Of a stretch of DNA of 64,000 bases, positions 26,406-35,627 are shown in pieces. The notes beneath the pieces are model-generated. The model was not told the DNA's origin. It made no database searches and saw only the letters and a program-made list of their open reading frames with translations. The position numbers and the translations under genes are program-made. Origin of the DNA: an uncultured Dorea sp. (GTDB lineage Bacteria; Bacillota; Clostridia; Lachnospirales; Lachnospiraceae); contig CAJTOH010000006.1 in the NCBI GenBank assembly GCA_910577685.1, forward strand, positions 55,567 through 119,566, in the 5' to 3' direction. How positions within the stretch are numbered: position 1 is the stretch's first letter; every line of letters starts with the position of its first letter.

Positions 26406-27968
26406 ATGAATAAGTATGAAGCATCAGGAACGGCTAAAAAGGGGCTGTTCCGTATCATTTTCAGCAGGACGGGAATCATACTTCTTCTGGTCCTGATACA
26501 GTTTGGGCTGATGGTTTCGTCGGTTTACTACCTGCGGGAGTATCTTCCTTTTATATATGGCGCAGTAATCATTTTGGAAGCGATTGCAGTAATCTATATC
26601 ATCAATTCCAAGGGTAATCCGGCGTTTAAAATGACGTGGATGCTGTGTGTGCTGGTATTTCCTTTGATTGGAGTGATGTTCTATGTATTTGCACAGATGC
26701 AGGTGGGAACACGGTTCATGCGAAGCAGGCTGTCTACCTTAAGGATTGAGACTGCGCCCTATATGCAGCAGGACCCGGAGATTGTGGACCATATACGGGC
26801 AAGCAAGTCTGCCAATGCCCAACTGTCTTATTATCTGTCCAGACAGTTGGGCTTCCCCACGTACCGCAACACAGAAGTCCATTATTATCCCCTGGGAGAA
26901 TATAAGTTTAAGGCCATGCTTCAGGAGTTACAGAAAGCGCGCAAATATATTTTCATGGAATATTTTATTGTAGAGAAGGGGTATATGTGGGGAAGCATCC
27001 TGGATATTCTTAAGCGAAAGGCGGCGGAAGGGGTGGAGGTCCGGTTTATGTATGACGGGATGTGCGCCATCTCCATGCTGCCGTACAGTTATCCAAGGCA
27101 GCTAGAGAAATGCGGAATCCAGTGTAAGATGTCCAATCCCATCGTGCCGTTTCTGTCCACCACACAGAATAACCGTGACCACAGGAAGATTTGTGTGATT
27201 GACGGAAAGGTGGCGTTTACCGGGGGCGTGAATTTAGGGGATGAGTATATCAACCGAAAGGAACGGTTCGGGCACTGGAAGGACACGGCCGTGATGCTTC
27301 GGGGAGACGCTGTACAGAGTTTTACCATGATTTTTTTGCAGATGTGGAATGTAGAGGAGCGCAGGCCGGAGAAGTATATGCGGTATCTGACGCCGAAGCG
27401 TTCCGAACTCCATCGAGGTATGGGGTATGTGATTCCTTACGGGGACAGTCCATTTGACAATGAAAATGTGGGGGAAGAGGTTTATTTTCATATTTTAAAC
27501 CATGCAAAGAAGTACGTACATATCATGACTCCCTATTTAATTTTGGATAATGAGATGATTATAACGCTGACAAGGGCTGCAAAAAGCGGGATAGAAGTTG
27601 TAATTATTATGCCCCATATACCTGATAAATGGTATGCATTTGCAGTTGCTAAGACATACTATAAAGAGCTGATTGAAAGCGGTGTGCAGATTTATGAGTA
27701 TACGCCGGGCTTCGTCCATGCGAAGGTGTTTGTGTCGGATGACGATACGGCGACGGTAGGGACTATAAACCTGGATTACCGAAGTCTGTACCTGCACTAT
27801 GAGTGCGGGGTGTTCATTTACAACAATCCGGAGGTGGATAAGATTGAGGCGGATTTCCGGAATACACTGGTAAAATGCCATAAGGTGACCCTGGTTGAGG
27901 CGAAGGAGAGAAGTATGCTTACGAAAGTCACAGGGCATGTGCTGCGGCTGGTTGCGCCCTTGATGTAG
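26406..27968 (+). CDS. cls: Cardiolipin synthase
   Basis: 520 residues. Two N-terminal membrane helices (residues about 20-65), then two phospholipase D half-sites: HRKICVIDGKVAFTGGVNLG and HAKVFVSDDDTATVGTINLD, both HxK(x)4D motifs intact. It condenses two phosphatidylglycerols to cardiolipin at the membrane. AGGAGG lies upstream of the ATG at 26406. Stands alone. Confidence 0.93.
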   Translation: MNKYEASGTAKKGLFRIIFSRTGIILLLVLIQFGLMVSSVYYLREYLPFIYGAVIILEAIAVIYIINSKGNPAFKMTWMLCVLVFPLIGVMFYVFAQMQVGTRFMRSRLSTLRIETAPYMQQDPEIVDHIRASKSANAQLSYYLSRQLGFPTYRNTEVHYYPLGEYKFKAMLQELQKARKYIFMEYFIVEKGYMWGSILDILKRKAAEGVEVRFMYDGMCAISMLPYSYPRQLEKCGIQCKMSNPIVPFLSTTQNNRDHRKICVIDGKVAFTGGVNLGDEYINRKERFGHWKDTAVMLRGDAVQSFTMIFLQMWNVEERRPEKYMRYLTPKRSELHRGMGYVIPYGDSPFDNENVGEEVYFHILNHAKKYVHIMTPYLILDNEMIITLTRAAKSGIEVVIIMPHIPDKWYAFAVAKTYYKELIESGVQIYEYTPGFVHAKVFVSDDDTATVGTINLDYRSLYLHYECGVFIYNNPEVDKIEADFRNTLVKCHKVTLVEAKERSMLTKVTGHVLRLVAPLM

Positions 27969-28045
27969 CGAAAGGGTTTACACTAAAGGAGAGAGCCGTA
28001 AGAGAGAACGATACGCACAGGCATATCAGATTATAAAAAATGCAT

Positions 28046-28074
28046 TTTACAGGAGTGGAAAAATATAGTATAAT
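28046..28074 (+). promoter_or_regulatory. Sigma-A promoter of purA
   Basis: TTTACA at 28046-28051, 17-base spacer, TATAAT at 28069-28074. Confidence 0.8.
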
Positions 28075-28136
28075 GCTAAGTGGTTTTAATACTCATGTAA
28101 ATGATAAGGTATGCAGATAACGCAGGAGGAATTGAT

Positions 28137-29423
28137 ATGGTAAAAGCAGTAGTTGGCGCTAACTGGGGAGATGAAGGCAAGGGAAAGATTACGGATATGC
28201 TTGCAGAGAAGGCTGATATCATCGTAAGATTCCAGGGAGGTGCGAATGCAGGGCACACGATCGTCAATGATTATGGTAAGTTTGCGCTCCACACCCTGCC
28301 GTCAGGTGTTTTTTACGGTCATACGACGAGCATGATCGGCAATGGAGTGGCGCTGGATGTTCCTGTACTTTTCAAGGAGATCCAGTCTATTGTTGACAGG
28401 GGAGTTCCGAAGCCGAAGATCCTTGTATCGGACCGTGCCCAGATGGTGATGTCCTATCATAAGAATTTTGACGCATATGAGGAAGAACGGCTTGGCGGGA
28501 AGTCCTTTGGTTCCACCAAATCAGGAATTGCTCCTTTCTATTCAGATAAATATGCGAAGATTGGATTTCAGGTAAGCGAACTTTTTGACGAGGAGTTGTT
28601 GAAGGAAAAGGTGATAAGGATTGCTAAGCAGAAGAATGTGCTGCTTGAGCATCTGTACCACAAGCCCTTAATCAATCCGGATGAGCTTTATAAGGAGCTT
28701 CAAGAGTATAGAGAGATGATTGAGCCTTATGTGTGCGATACGTCCCTTTATCTCCATAATGCCCTGAAAGAGGGGAAGGAGATTCTGTTAGAGGGACAGC
28801 TTGGCTCCCTTAAGGATCCGGATCACGGCATCTATCCTATGGTGACGTCTTCTTCGACTTTAGCGGCATACGGCGCTATCGGCGCGGGGATTCCTCCGTA
28901 CGAGATTAAGCAGATTATTACGGTCTGCAAGGCATATTCCAGCGCCGTGGGAGCAGGAGCGTTCGTCAGTGAGATTTTTGGGGACGAGGCGGACGAGCTG
29001 AGGAATCGAGGAGGAGACGGCGGCGAGTTTGGAGCGACCACAGGACGCCCAAGGAGAGTGGGATGGTTTGACTGTGTTGCGTCCAGATATGGATGCAGGA
29101 TGCAGGGAACGACGGACGTGGCGTTTACCGTTCTGGATGTACTTGGCTATCTGGAGGAGATTCCGGTATGCGTCGGCTACGAGATTGACGGGGAAGTGAC
29201 GCCGGATTTCCCGACCACCCATCTGCTTGACAAGGCAAAGCCGGTGTTTGAGAAGCTGCCGGGGTGGGGATGCGATATCAGGGGCATCAGGACTTATGAG
29301 GAACTGCCTGAGAACTGCCGCAGATATATCGAGTTTGTGGAGAAACAGATTGGGTATCCGATTACAATGGTGTCCAACGGGCCGGGAAGAGATGATATTA
29401 TCTATCGCAGGACGGCTCTGTAA
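28137..29423 (+). CDS. purA: Adenylosuccinate synthetase
   Basis: 428 residues from the ATG at 28137 (AGGAGG 7 bases upstream); the earlier in-frame ATG at 28101 has no site. GTP-binding loop GANWGDEGKGK, then GGANAGHTIV, the catalytic loop residues, and TTGRPRRVGWFD. Joins IMP and aspartate using GTP, the first committed step to AMP. asnB follows 107 bases downstream. Confidence 0.96.
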   Translation: MVKAVVGANWGDEGKGKITDMLAEKADIIVRFQGGANAGHTIVNDYGKFALHTLPSGVFYGHTTSMIGNGVALDVPVLFKEIQSIVDRGVPKPKILVSDRAQMVMSYHKNFDAYEEERLGGKSFGSTKSGIAPFYSDKYAKIGFQVSELFDEELLKEKVIRIAKQKNVLLEHLYHKPLINPDELYKELQEYREMIEPYVCDTSLYLHNALKEGKEILLEGQLGSLKDPDHGIYPMVTSSSTLAAYGAIGAGIPPYEIKQIITVCKAYSSAVGAGAFVSEIFGDEADELRNRGGDGGEFGATTGRPRRVGWFDCVASRYGCRMQGTTDVAFTVLDVLGYLEEIPVCVGYEIDGEVTPDFPTTHLLDKAKPVFEKLPGWGCDIRGIRTYEELPENCRRYIEFVEKQIGYPITMVSNGPGRDDIIYRRTAL

Positions 29424-29453
29424 AACAGCAATATATTGGAAATTATAATAAGG

Positions 29454-29498
29454 AACTGTAGATCTGTTTCCCGCAATGAGGCGGGGGGATTTACAGTT
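29454..29498 (+). other. Hairpin between purA and asnB
   Basis: AACTGTA at 29454-29460 pairs with TACAGTT at 29492-29498, and an inner CCCGC/GCGGG extends the stem. No T-run follows. It may be a weak terminator or an mRNA processing element. Confidence 0.35.
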
Positions 29499-29530
29499 TC
29501 AGCAATTTAGGCGGAAGAAGGGCGTAAAAT

Positions 29531-31363
29531 ATGTGTGGAATTTGTGGAATTATCGGAGAGACGAAAGAGAAGGAACAGGTACTTGCCAGAATGATGAAGG
29601 TCATGGAGCACCGCGGGCCGGACGGAGGGGATACCTATGTCTCGGACGGCGCGCTGCTGGGGTTCCGAAGGCTTAGTATTATCGATTTGGATACGGGGAT
29701 GCAGCCTATGCTCAATGAGGACGGCAGCATGGCGTTGGTGTTCAATGGGGAGATCTATAACTATCAGGCACTCAGAAAGGTATTGAAACAGAAGGGGCAT
29801 GTGTTTCGGAATTCATCGGATTCGGAAGCGCTTCTTCACGGCTATGAGGAATATCAAAAGGAGCTTCTGGGGAAACTGCGGGGAATGTTCGGTTTCGCGA
29901 TCTGGGATGATAAGAAGAAATCACTGTTTGCGGCGAGGGATTATTTCGGGATTAAGCCGTTTTACTATGCCGTGGTGGATAAGACTCTGGTTTTTGCCTC
30001 TGAGGTAAAATGCATTTTGGAATATCCGGGGTATCGGAAGAGAGTGAACGAAGAAGCGTTGGAACAGTATCTTTCCTTCCAGTATTCCGCCCTGCCGGAG
30101 ACATTTTTCAAGGGAATCTATAAGCTGCTGCCGGGACATTATCTCACCTTCGAGAATCAAAAGTTAAAAGTAGGACGTTATTTCGAGCCGGTTCTGGAAC
30201 CGGGGGCGAGGGCAAAGGAACGGGCTATGATTGCGGAGACGAAGAATGTTATGAATAAGTCCGTTCAGAGGCATCTGATCAGCGACGTGGAGGTGGGAAG
30301 TTTCCTTTCCAGCGGCGTGGATTCAAGCCTGATCGCCGCGCTGTCAAAATGCAACCGGACATTTACCGTGGGATTTGCCCATGAGGGAGATAAGTATAAC
30401 GAGATAACCTATGCAAAGGAGCTGTCCAAGGAGATCGGGATTGAGAACCAGTGCAAATACATTTCCAGAGAGGAGTTTAAGGAGGCAATTCCGAAGGTTA
30501 TGTACCATATGGACGAGCCTTTAGCGGACGCCTCTGCCGTGGCCTTATATTTTCTAGCTCAGGAGGCGTCGAAGAAGGTGAAGGTCGTACTCTCAGGAGA
30601 AGGTGCGGATGAGATTTTCGGCGGTTATAATATCTATCTGGAGCCAAAGGCTTTAAGGTGGAGCCGCTGGATTCCGATGGGAGTGAGAAAGAAGGCGGCG
30701 AGTGTGGCAGAACGCCTTCCAAAGCATATGAAGGGAAGGAACTATCTGATTCGCGCGGCCCGGCCCTTAAGCGAACGGTATATCGGAAACGCCTATATTT
30801 TCACTGCGGATGAGAGGAAGCGGCTGCTTAAGAGAAAGAAGGACGGCCCTGAGCCGAAGGAGCTGCTTAAGAAGGAGTTTGACAAGATGAAGAAACTGCC
30901 GGATTCCGATCAGATGCAGGCGTTAGATCTGGTGTACTGGCTTCCGGGAGATATCCTGCTGAAGGCTGACAAGATGAGTATGGCCCATTCCCTTGAGGTG
31001 AGGGTACCCTTCCTTGATAAGGATGTGTTCGACGTGGCTCGCCGGATTCCACATTCGCTGAAAACGAAGAAGTATACGACCAAATACGTGCTGAGGAAGG
31101 CGGCGGACGAGTATCTTCCGCAGCAGGTGGCGAAAAAGAAGAAGCTTGGCTTCCCGATTCCGATTCGCAACTGGTTCAAGGAGGAGGACTGGTATTGCCA
31201 GATTAAGAAGGCGTTTACAGGGGAGACGGCCAAGAGGTATTTCCACACCAAGGGGCTTATGCGCCTTCTTGATGATCACAAGGCGGGTAAGGAAGACAAC
31301 AGCAGAAAGATTTGGACTGTGTATGCGTTCCTTATATGGCATCAGGTATTCTTTGAGTCATAG
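29531..31363 (+). CDS. asnB: Asparagine synthetase (glutamine-hydrolysing)
   Basis: 610 residues. Class II glutaminase domain with Cys2 as nucleophile (MCGICGIIG) and EHRGPDGG. The C-terminal synthetase domain has the ATP PP-loop SSGVDSSLIAA, GEGADEIFGGY and LEVRVPFLDKD. Makes asparagine from aspartate, glutamine and ATP. Both catalytic halves are complete. No separate promoter is evident between purA and asnB, so co-transcription is possible. Confidence 0.95.
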   Translation: MCGICGIIGETKEKEQVLARMMKVMEHRGPDGGDTYVSDGALLGFRRLSIIDLDTGMQPMLNEDGSMALVFNGEIYNYQALRKVLKQKGHVFRNSSDSEALLHGYEEYQKELLGKLRGMFGFAIWDDKKKSLFAARDYFGIKPFYYAVVDKTLVFASEVKCILEYPGYRKRVNEEALEQYLSFQYSALPETFFKGIYKLLPGHYLTFENQKLKVGRYFEPVLEPGARAKERAMIAETKNVMNKSVQRHLISDVEVGSFLSSGVDSSLIAALSKCNRTFTVGFAHEGDKYNEITYAKELSKEIGIENQCKYISREEFKEAIPKVMYHMDEPLADASAVALYFLAQEASKKVKVVLSGEGADEIFGGYNIYLEPKALRWSRWIPMGVRKKAASVAERLPKHMKGRNYLIRAARPLSERYIGNAYIFTADERKRLLKRKKDGPEPKELLKKEFDKMKKLPDSDQMQALDLVYWLPGDILLKADKMSMAHSLEVRVPFLDKDVFDVARRIPHSLKTKKYTTKYVLRKAADEYLPQQVAKKKKLGFPIPIRNWFKEEDWYCQIKKAFTGETAKRYFHTKGLMRLLDDHKAGKEDNSRKIWTVYAFLIWHQVFFES

Positions 31364-31370
31364 GATGTTA

Positions 31371-31414
31371 AGAATATTTCTATTTCCTTAAGAAATATCT
31401 AACCTTTCTTTTAG
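31371..31414 (+). terminator. Probable terminator after asnB
   Basis: AGAATATTTCT at 31371-31381 pairs imperfectly with AGAAATATCT at 31391-31400, followed by CTTTCTTTT. Confidence 0.5.
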
Positions 31415-31565
31415 AAATCTGCCATAACATGGACATATTTACCTGTTATCCTATTTATAGTTTCAAAAACCGAAAGGATTTGTCATATTATGCAAGGTAT
31501 TCCCATATAATAGTAATGAGGGATTAGGCAGTCCTTTTGGTATGAATAGGATAGGAGGTATTACG

Positions 31566-31727
31566 ATGCAGCAGAAAAAGGAATCGAACCATACAGAAGT
31601 AATCTCAATAGAAGAATACCTTACGAAGAGAAAAAGGCTTAGGGATTTGGATCAAAGCCAGAAGCGGGGAGGAATTCCCAAAGAGAATCACGCACTGGTT
31701 CTGATGTCCTGTCTTGTCGGTAATTAG
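31566..31727 (+). CDS. Small charged protein, 53 residues
   Basis: ATG at 31566 with AGGAGGT at 31554-31560 at ideal spacing, a TATAAT at 31506-31511 upstream and a terminator downstream, so it looks like a genuine small gene. The product (VISIEEYLTKRKRLRDLDQS in the middle) is polar and helical. Function and family not recognised. Confidence 0.55.
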   Translation: MQQKKESNHTEVISIEEYLTKRKRLRDLDQSQKRGGIPKENHALVLMSCLVGN

Positions 31728-31785
31728 GCTTGTCGGTCTATTTACATACGGGACGGGATACCGGCGGAATCATATATATGAGAAG

Positions 31786-31818
31786 AAAGGGCAGGCAGAG
31801 AGGAAAAGCCTGCCTTTT
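31786..31818. terminator. Bidirectional terminator
   Basis: GGCAGGC (31790-31796) pairs with GCCTGCC (31808-31814), followed by TTTT on the plus strand and CCTTTCTTCT on the minus strand. It separates two convergent small genes. Confidence 0.75.
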
Positions 31819-31830
31819 GTACGCGTATAT

Positions 31831-32073
31831 CTACTGGGGACGGTCTTCTTCGTCGCTGCTGCGGTTTCCTCCCGCAAGCCGGTATACCAGCATAAACGCA
31901 TAGAGCAGTACCGGAAGAATGATGGTACAGGCGACGGATGCTTTCAGAAGCCCTTTCGTAGAGGAATGGTCGGTCAATGCGAAGACGAGGGTAAGGGCAT
32001 ACATGGCGAAGAGCAGCAATGCGCCAAGCGCCGCCAGAAGACGTTTGATTTTATTATATTTTTTATTTTTCAT
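31831..32073 (-). CDS. Small membrane protein with two helices
   Basis: 80 residues from the ATG at 32073, with AAAGGATG upstream. Two hydrophobic segments (LLAALGALLLFAMYALTLVF; ACTIILPVLLYAFMLVY), basic N-terminus, acidic C-terminal tail. Resembles generic small membrane proteins of Lachnospiraceae; function unknown. Confidence 0.65.
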   Translation of the reverse strand: MKNKKYNKIKRLLAALGALLLFAMYALTLVFALTDHSSTKGLLKASVACTIILPVLLYAFMLVYRLAGGNRSSDEEDRPQ

Positions 32074-32084
32074 GAGAATCATCC

Positions 32085-32113
32085 TTTACATCTTAATGAG
32101 ACTTTAGTATATT
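32085..32113 (+). promoter_or_regulatory. Sigma-A promoter of the SEC-C gene
   Basis: TTTACA at 32085-32090, 17-base spacer, TATATT at 32108-32113. Confidence 0.6.
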
Positions 32114-32160
32114 ATATAAGTGGCAGGAAAAAAATGCAATACAAAGGAGCAGTATATATT

Positions 32161-32667
32161 ATGAGCGGTACATTATTAGAACAGTGGAGAGACGTCGCTT
32201 ACGATCAGAAAGCAGGCGCGCAGAATCTTCAAAAATTCTGGGACGAGTATTTCGAGATTGAGAAGGAGATCTATGAGAAGCTTCTTGCGAACCCGGATGA
32301 AGAAGTGAAGGGAACCGTGAAGGAGCTGGCGGAAAAGTACGGTCAGGACGTCATGACTATGGTTGGTTTTCTGGACGGTATCAATGAGAGCCTGAAGGCG
32401 GAGAACCCGATTGAGACCATGGACGAGGATACGGTGGTAAGCCTTGGTTTTGACAAGGAGAAGCTGTATAAGAACATGGTCGCTGCTAAGGCGGACTGGC
32501 TCTACAATCTTCCCCAGTGGGAGGCCATTTATTCGGAGGAAGAACGGAAGAGGCTCTATAAGGAGCAGAAGCAGTCCGGTACGGTCCGCAAGGAGAAGAA
32601 GATCGGACGTAACGATCCGTGTCCGTGCGGTTCCGGGAAGAAATATAAAAAATGCTGCGGGAAATAG
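32161..32667 (+). CDS. SEC-C metal-binding domain protein
   Basis: 168 residues from the ATG at 32161 (AAAGGAG upstream). A long helical body (residues 1-140) is followed by the zinc-binding SEC-C motif RNDPCPCGSGKKYKKCCGK at the C-terminus. The same motif occurs at the end of SecA, where it binds zinc and SecB, but stand-alone SEC-C proteins have unassigned roles. The much longer upstream-extended frame is not used: promoter and ribosome site both point to 32161. Confidence 0.85.
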   Translation: MSGTLLEQWRDVAYDQKAGAQNLQKFWDEYFEIEKEIYEKLLANPDEEVKGTVKELAEKYGQDVMTMVGFLDGINESLKAENPIETMDEDTVVSLGFDKEKLYKNMVAAKADWLYNLPQWEAIYSEEERKRLYKEQKQSGTVRKEKKIGRNDPCPCGSGKKYKKCCGK

Positions 32668-32669
32668 GA

Positions 32670-32697
32670 TTGACAAAGCTAAATCCCGTGCTATAAT
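32670..32697 (+). promoter_or_regulatory. Sigma-A promoter of the T-box/thrS transcript
   Basis: TTGACA at 32670-32675, a 16-base spacer, TATAAT at 32692-32697. Confidence 0.8.
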
Positions 32698-32712
32698 ATT
32701 TGTTATATAAAT

Positions 32713-32953
32713 ATTTAACACGTTGACGAGACGAGTAGGCTGGGAAAGGGATATCAGAGAGAGAAGCCGGAGGCTGCAAGCTTCTTATTCCGGAACCTTC
32801 CGAAGACTACCTCTGAGTGGCTGCAAAACAGCCCGGTGATTCCGTTATCATTATTAATGAAGTGGTTCCGGCATATTTGCCGGAGCAATTTAGGGTGGAA
32901 CCGCGAGAGAATCGTCCCTTACAGTGATGTGTACTGTAAGGGGCTTTTATTTT
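32713..32953 (+). promoter_or_regulatory. T-box riboswitch (threonine)
   Basis: The T-box sequence AGGGTGGAACCGCG is at 32892-32905. Upstream is a long stem I region; ACTACC at 32806-32811 near its 3' side contains two Thr codons (ACT, ACC) that could be the specifier, although TAC also overlaps them. Downstream the terminator CCCTTACAGT / ACTGTAAGGG (32916-32942) is followed by GCTTTTATTTT. Uncharged tRNA-Thr would bind the specifier and the T-box bulge, favouring the antiterminator. It controls the thioesterase gene and thrS together. Confidence 0.9.
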
Positions 32954-32980
32954 GGAAATAGGAAGGAGGAAGGCAGAATT

Positions 32981-33442
32981 ATGAGCAAGAAGAATGAATG
33001 GGAGTCTTATCAGCACAAAGTTCAGTATTATGAGACTGACCAGATGGGTATCGTGCATCACTCCAACTATATCCGCTGGTTTGAAGAGGCGCGGACGGAT
33101 TATATGGAGAAGATGGGAATAGGATATGACCAGATGGAGGCAAGGGGGATCTTAAGTCCGGTGCTTTCCGTAGAGGCGGATTATCTCCAGATGGTCCGTT
33201 TCGGCGAGACGGTGACGATTGAGACCTTTATAAAGGAGTACAATGGGATTCGGCTGACCGTGGGGTACGAGGTGATTGACCGGAAAGATCAGAGGATATG
33301 CTGCCGGGGAACGACAAAACATTGCTTCCTTGACAGGGAGGGCAAGTTTTTATCCTTGAAACAGGCATGTCTGGAATATCATCAGATGTTTGTGCAGGGA
33401 TTAGAGGAACGCAAAGATATTGAGGAGCACAGGGAGCAGTAG
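32981..33442 (+). CDS. YbgC-like hot-dog acyl-CoA thioesterase
   Basis: 153 residues from the ATG at 32981 (GGAGGA upstream). 4HBT fold: YYETDQMGIVHHSNYIRWFE carries the catalytic Asp region, and RFGETVTIETF is the central strand. Members hydrolyse short or aromatic acyl-CoA thioesters. It is the first gene behind the threonine T-box, with no terminator of its own before thrS, so its expression should follow threonine starvation. Substrate unknown. Confidence 0.85.
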   Translation: MSKKNEWESYQHKVQYYETDQMGIVHHSNYIRWFEEARTDYMEKMGIGYDQMEARGILSPVLSVEADYLQMVRFGETVTIETFIKEYNGIRLTVGYEVIDRKDQRICCRGTTKHCFLDREGKFLSLKQACLEYHQMFVQGLEERKDIEEHREQ

Positions 33443-33526
33443 CAGTTAATGGAAAGGATTTATTGCGGGCGGTAAGTAATTACGCAATAGTGTTAAGCGT
33501 ACAAAATTAATAGAGAGAGGTGCAGT

Positions 33527-35452
33527 ATGAAAATTACATTAAAAGACGGTTCTGTCAGAGAGTATGAAGGCGGAAGGCGGATTCTTGATATTGCAAAGGA
33601 TATCAGCGAGGGACTTGCGAGGGCTGCGACAAGCGCCAAGGTGAATGGAGAGATTGTGGATCTCAGGAAAGAGGTTTCAGAGGATTGTGAGCTGGAACTT
33701 CTGACGTTTGATTCTGAGGATGGAAAGGGCGCGTTCTGGCACACCACGTCGCATATTATGGCGCAGGCTGTGAAGCGTCTGTATCCGGAGACGAAGCTTG
33801 CCATCGGGCCGTCCATTGACAACGGTTTCTACTATGATCTTGACAGGGAGACTCCGTTTGCGGCGGAGGATCTGGAAAAGATTGAAGCAGAGATGAAGAA
33901 GATTGTGAAAGAGAATCTTGCAATCGAGAGATTTACCAAGTCCAGAGAGGAGGCTATTGCATATTTTAAGGAGAACGGCGAGCCTTACAAGGTCGAACTG
34001 GTGGAGGACCTGCCCGAGGGCGAGGAGATAAGTTTCTATCGTCAGGGCGAGTTTGTGGATCTCTGCGCGGGGCCGCATCTGATGTCGACTAAGAACGTGA
34101 AGGCGGTGAAGCTTACCAGCCTTGCCGGCGCATATTGGCGCGGCAGCGAGAAGAATAAGATGCTGACCAGAATCTACGGGATTTCCTATCCGAAGAAAGG
34201 GGAGCTCGAGGAATACCTGCACAGGCTTGAGGAGGCGAAGAAGCGCGACCACAGGAAATTGGGACGTGAGCTGGGCCTGTTCATGATGTGCGACGAGGGG
34301 CCGGGATTCCCATTCTTCCTTCCGAAGGGTATGGTTCTTAAGAATACGCTGTTGGAATACTGGCGGGAGCTTCATAAGAGGAACGGCTATGTGGAGATCT
34401 CCACGCCTATCATCTTAAGCCGACATCTGTGGGAGAATTCCGGGCACTGGGATCACTATAAGGACAATATGTATACCACTGTGCTCGATGAGGAAGATTT
34501 CGCGGTGAAGCCTATGAACTGTCCCGGCGGAATGTTGGTCTATAAGTCTGAGCCGCGTTCTTATAAGGATCTGCCGATGCGTGCCGGCGAGATCGGTCTG
34601 GTACACAGGCATGAGAAGTCGGGCGCTCTTCATGGACTGTTCCGCGTACGCTGTTTCAATCAGGACGACGCCCATATCTTTATGATGCCGGAGCAGATCC
34701 GTGAAGAGATCAAGGGTGTGGCAAGGCTGATCGACGAGGTTTACAGCCTGTTTGGATTCAAGTACCATGTGGAATTGTCAACCCGGCCGGAGGACAGCAT
34801 GGGAAGCGACGAGGATTGGGAGATGGCGACGGAAGGCCTTCAGGGCGCGCTGGATGATCTGGGGCTTGATTATGTGGTCAATGAGGGCGACGGCGCATTC
34901 TACGGCCCGAAGATTGATTTTCATCTGGAGGATTCGATTGGAAGAACCTGGCAGTGCGGTACGATCCAGCTGGATATGCAGATGCCGCAGAGGTTTGATC
35001 TGGAATACACGGGAGCGGACGGAGAGAAGCACAGGCCGATCATGATACACAGGGTTGCCTTTGGTTCTATCGAGCGTTTTATCGGTATTCTGATCGAGCA
35101 TTTCGCAGGCGCGTTCCCGACATGGCTTGCGCCGGTGCAGGTGAAGGTGCTGCCGATCTCGGAGAAGCATCTGGATTACGGCATGAAGGTCCATAAGGAG
35201 TTGGAGGCAGCAGGGATCCGCGCGGAGATTGACGAGAGGGCTGAGAAGATCGGATATAAGATCCGTGAGGCGCAGATGAATAAGATTCCGTATATGCTTG
35301 TTGTGGGCGCGAAGGAAGAAGAGCAGGAGCTGGTGGCTGTGAGAAGCCGTTTCGCGGGAGACGAAGGGCAGAAGGGAATCTGCGAGTTTATCGAGGCTGT
35401 GAAGGAAGAGATTGCGGGTAAGGTACAGCGGGAGATCGTGAAGGAAGATTAA
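33527..35452 (+). CDS. thrS: Threonyl-tRNA synthetase
   Basis: 641 residues. TGS domain (1-60), editing SAD domain (about 70-225, with FWHTTSHIMAQAVKR), class II catalytic core (motif 2 FRVRCFNQDDAHIF; NCPGGMLVYKS zinc Cys; motif 3 region IMIHRVAFGSIERF), and C-terminal anticodon-binding domain. Charges tRNA-Thr. GAGAGAGGTG lies upstream. Regulated by the T-box at 32713. Confidence 0.96.
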   Translation: MKITLKDGSVREYEGGRRILDIAKDISEGLARAATSAKVNGEIVDLRKEVSEDCELELLTFDSEDGKGAFWHTTSHIMAQAVKRLYPETKLAIGPSIDNGFYYDLDRETPFAAEDLEKIEAEMKKIVKENLAIERFTKSREEAIAYFKENGEPYKVELVEDLPEGEEISFYRQGEFVDLCAGPHLMSTKNVKAVKLTSLAGAYWRGSEKNKMLTRIYGISYPKKGELEEYLHRLEEAKKRDHRKLGRELGLFMMCDEGPGFPFFLPKGMVLKNTLLEYWRELHKRNGYVEISTPIILSRHLWENSGHWDHYKDNMYTTVLDEEDFAVKPMNCPGGMLVYKSEPRSYKDLPMRAGEIGLVHRHEKSGALHGLFRVRCFNQDDAHIFMMPEQIREEIKGVARLIDEVYSLFGFKYHVELSTRPEDSMGSDEDWEMATEGLQGALDDLGLDYVVNEGDGAFYGPKIDFHLEDSIGRTWQCGTIQLDMQMPQRFDLEYTGADGEKHRPIMIHRVAFGSIERFIGILIEHFAGAFPTWLAPVQVKVLPISEKHLDYGMKVHKELEAAGIRAEIDERAEKIGYKIREAQMNKIPYMLVVGAKEEEQELVAVRSRFAGDEGQKGICEFIEAVKEEIAGKVQREIVKED

Positions 35453-35472
35453 GAATTACCGCGGTTTGGAGA

Positions 35473-35520
35473 ATAGAAAGGGGAGTGAATCACTGAGAAT
35501 GGTTTGCTCTCCTTTTCTAT
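35473..35520 (+). terminator. Inverted repeat after thrS
   Basis: ATAGAAAGGGGAG pairs with CTCTCCTTTTCTAT (one bulge). There is no T-run beyond the stem itself. Probable terminator. Confidence 0.55.
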
Positions 35521-35566
35521 GCTTTGTAATAGGCTGTTTTCCAAGGCTGTTTTACGGATGTTTTGA

Positions 35567-35595
35567 TTGACGCAAATATAGCCCGATAGTATAAT
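35567..35595 (+). promoter_or_regulatory. Sigma-A promoter of the AI-2E permease / metA unit
   Basis: TTGACG at 35567-35572, 17-base spacer, TATAAT at 35590-35595. Confidence 0.75.
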
Positions 35596-35627
35596 GATAT
35601 TATCAGCACGAAAAAGAGGTTAATAAC

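Noticed and set aside
31714..32160. N-terminal extension of the SEC-C gene
   Set aside because: It runs antisense through another small gene and over the promoter; the ATG at 32161 has its own promoter and ribosome site.
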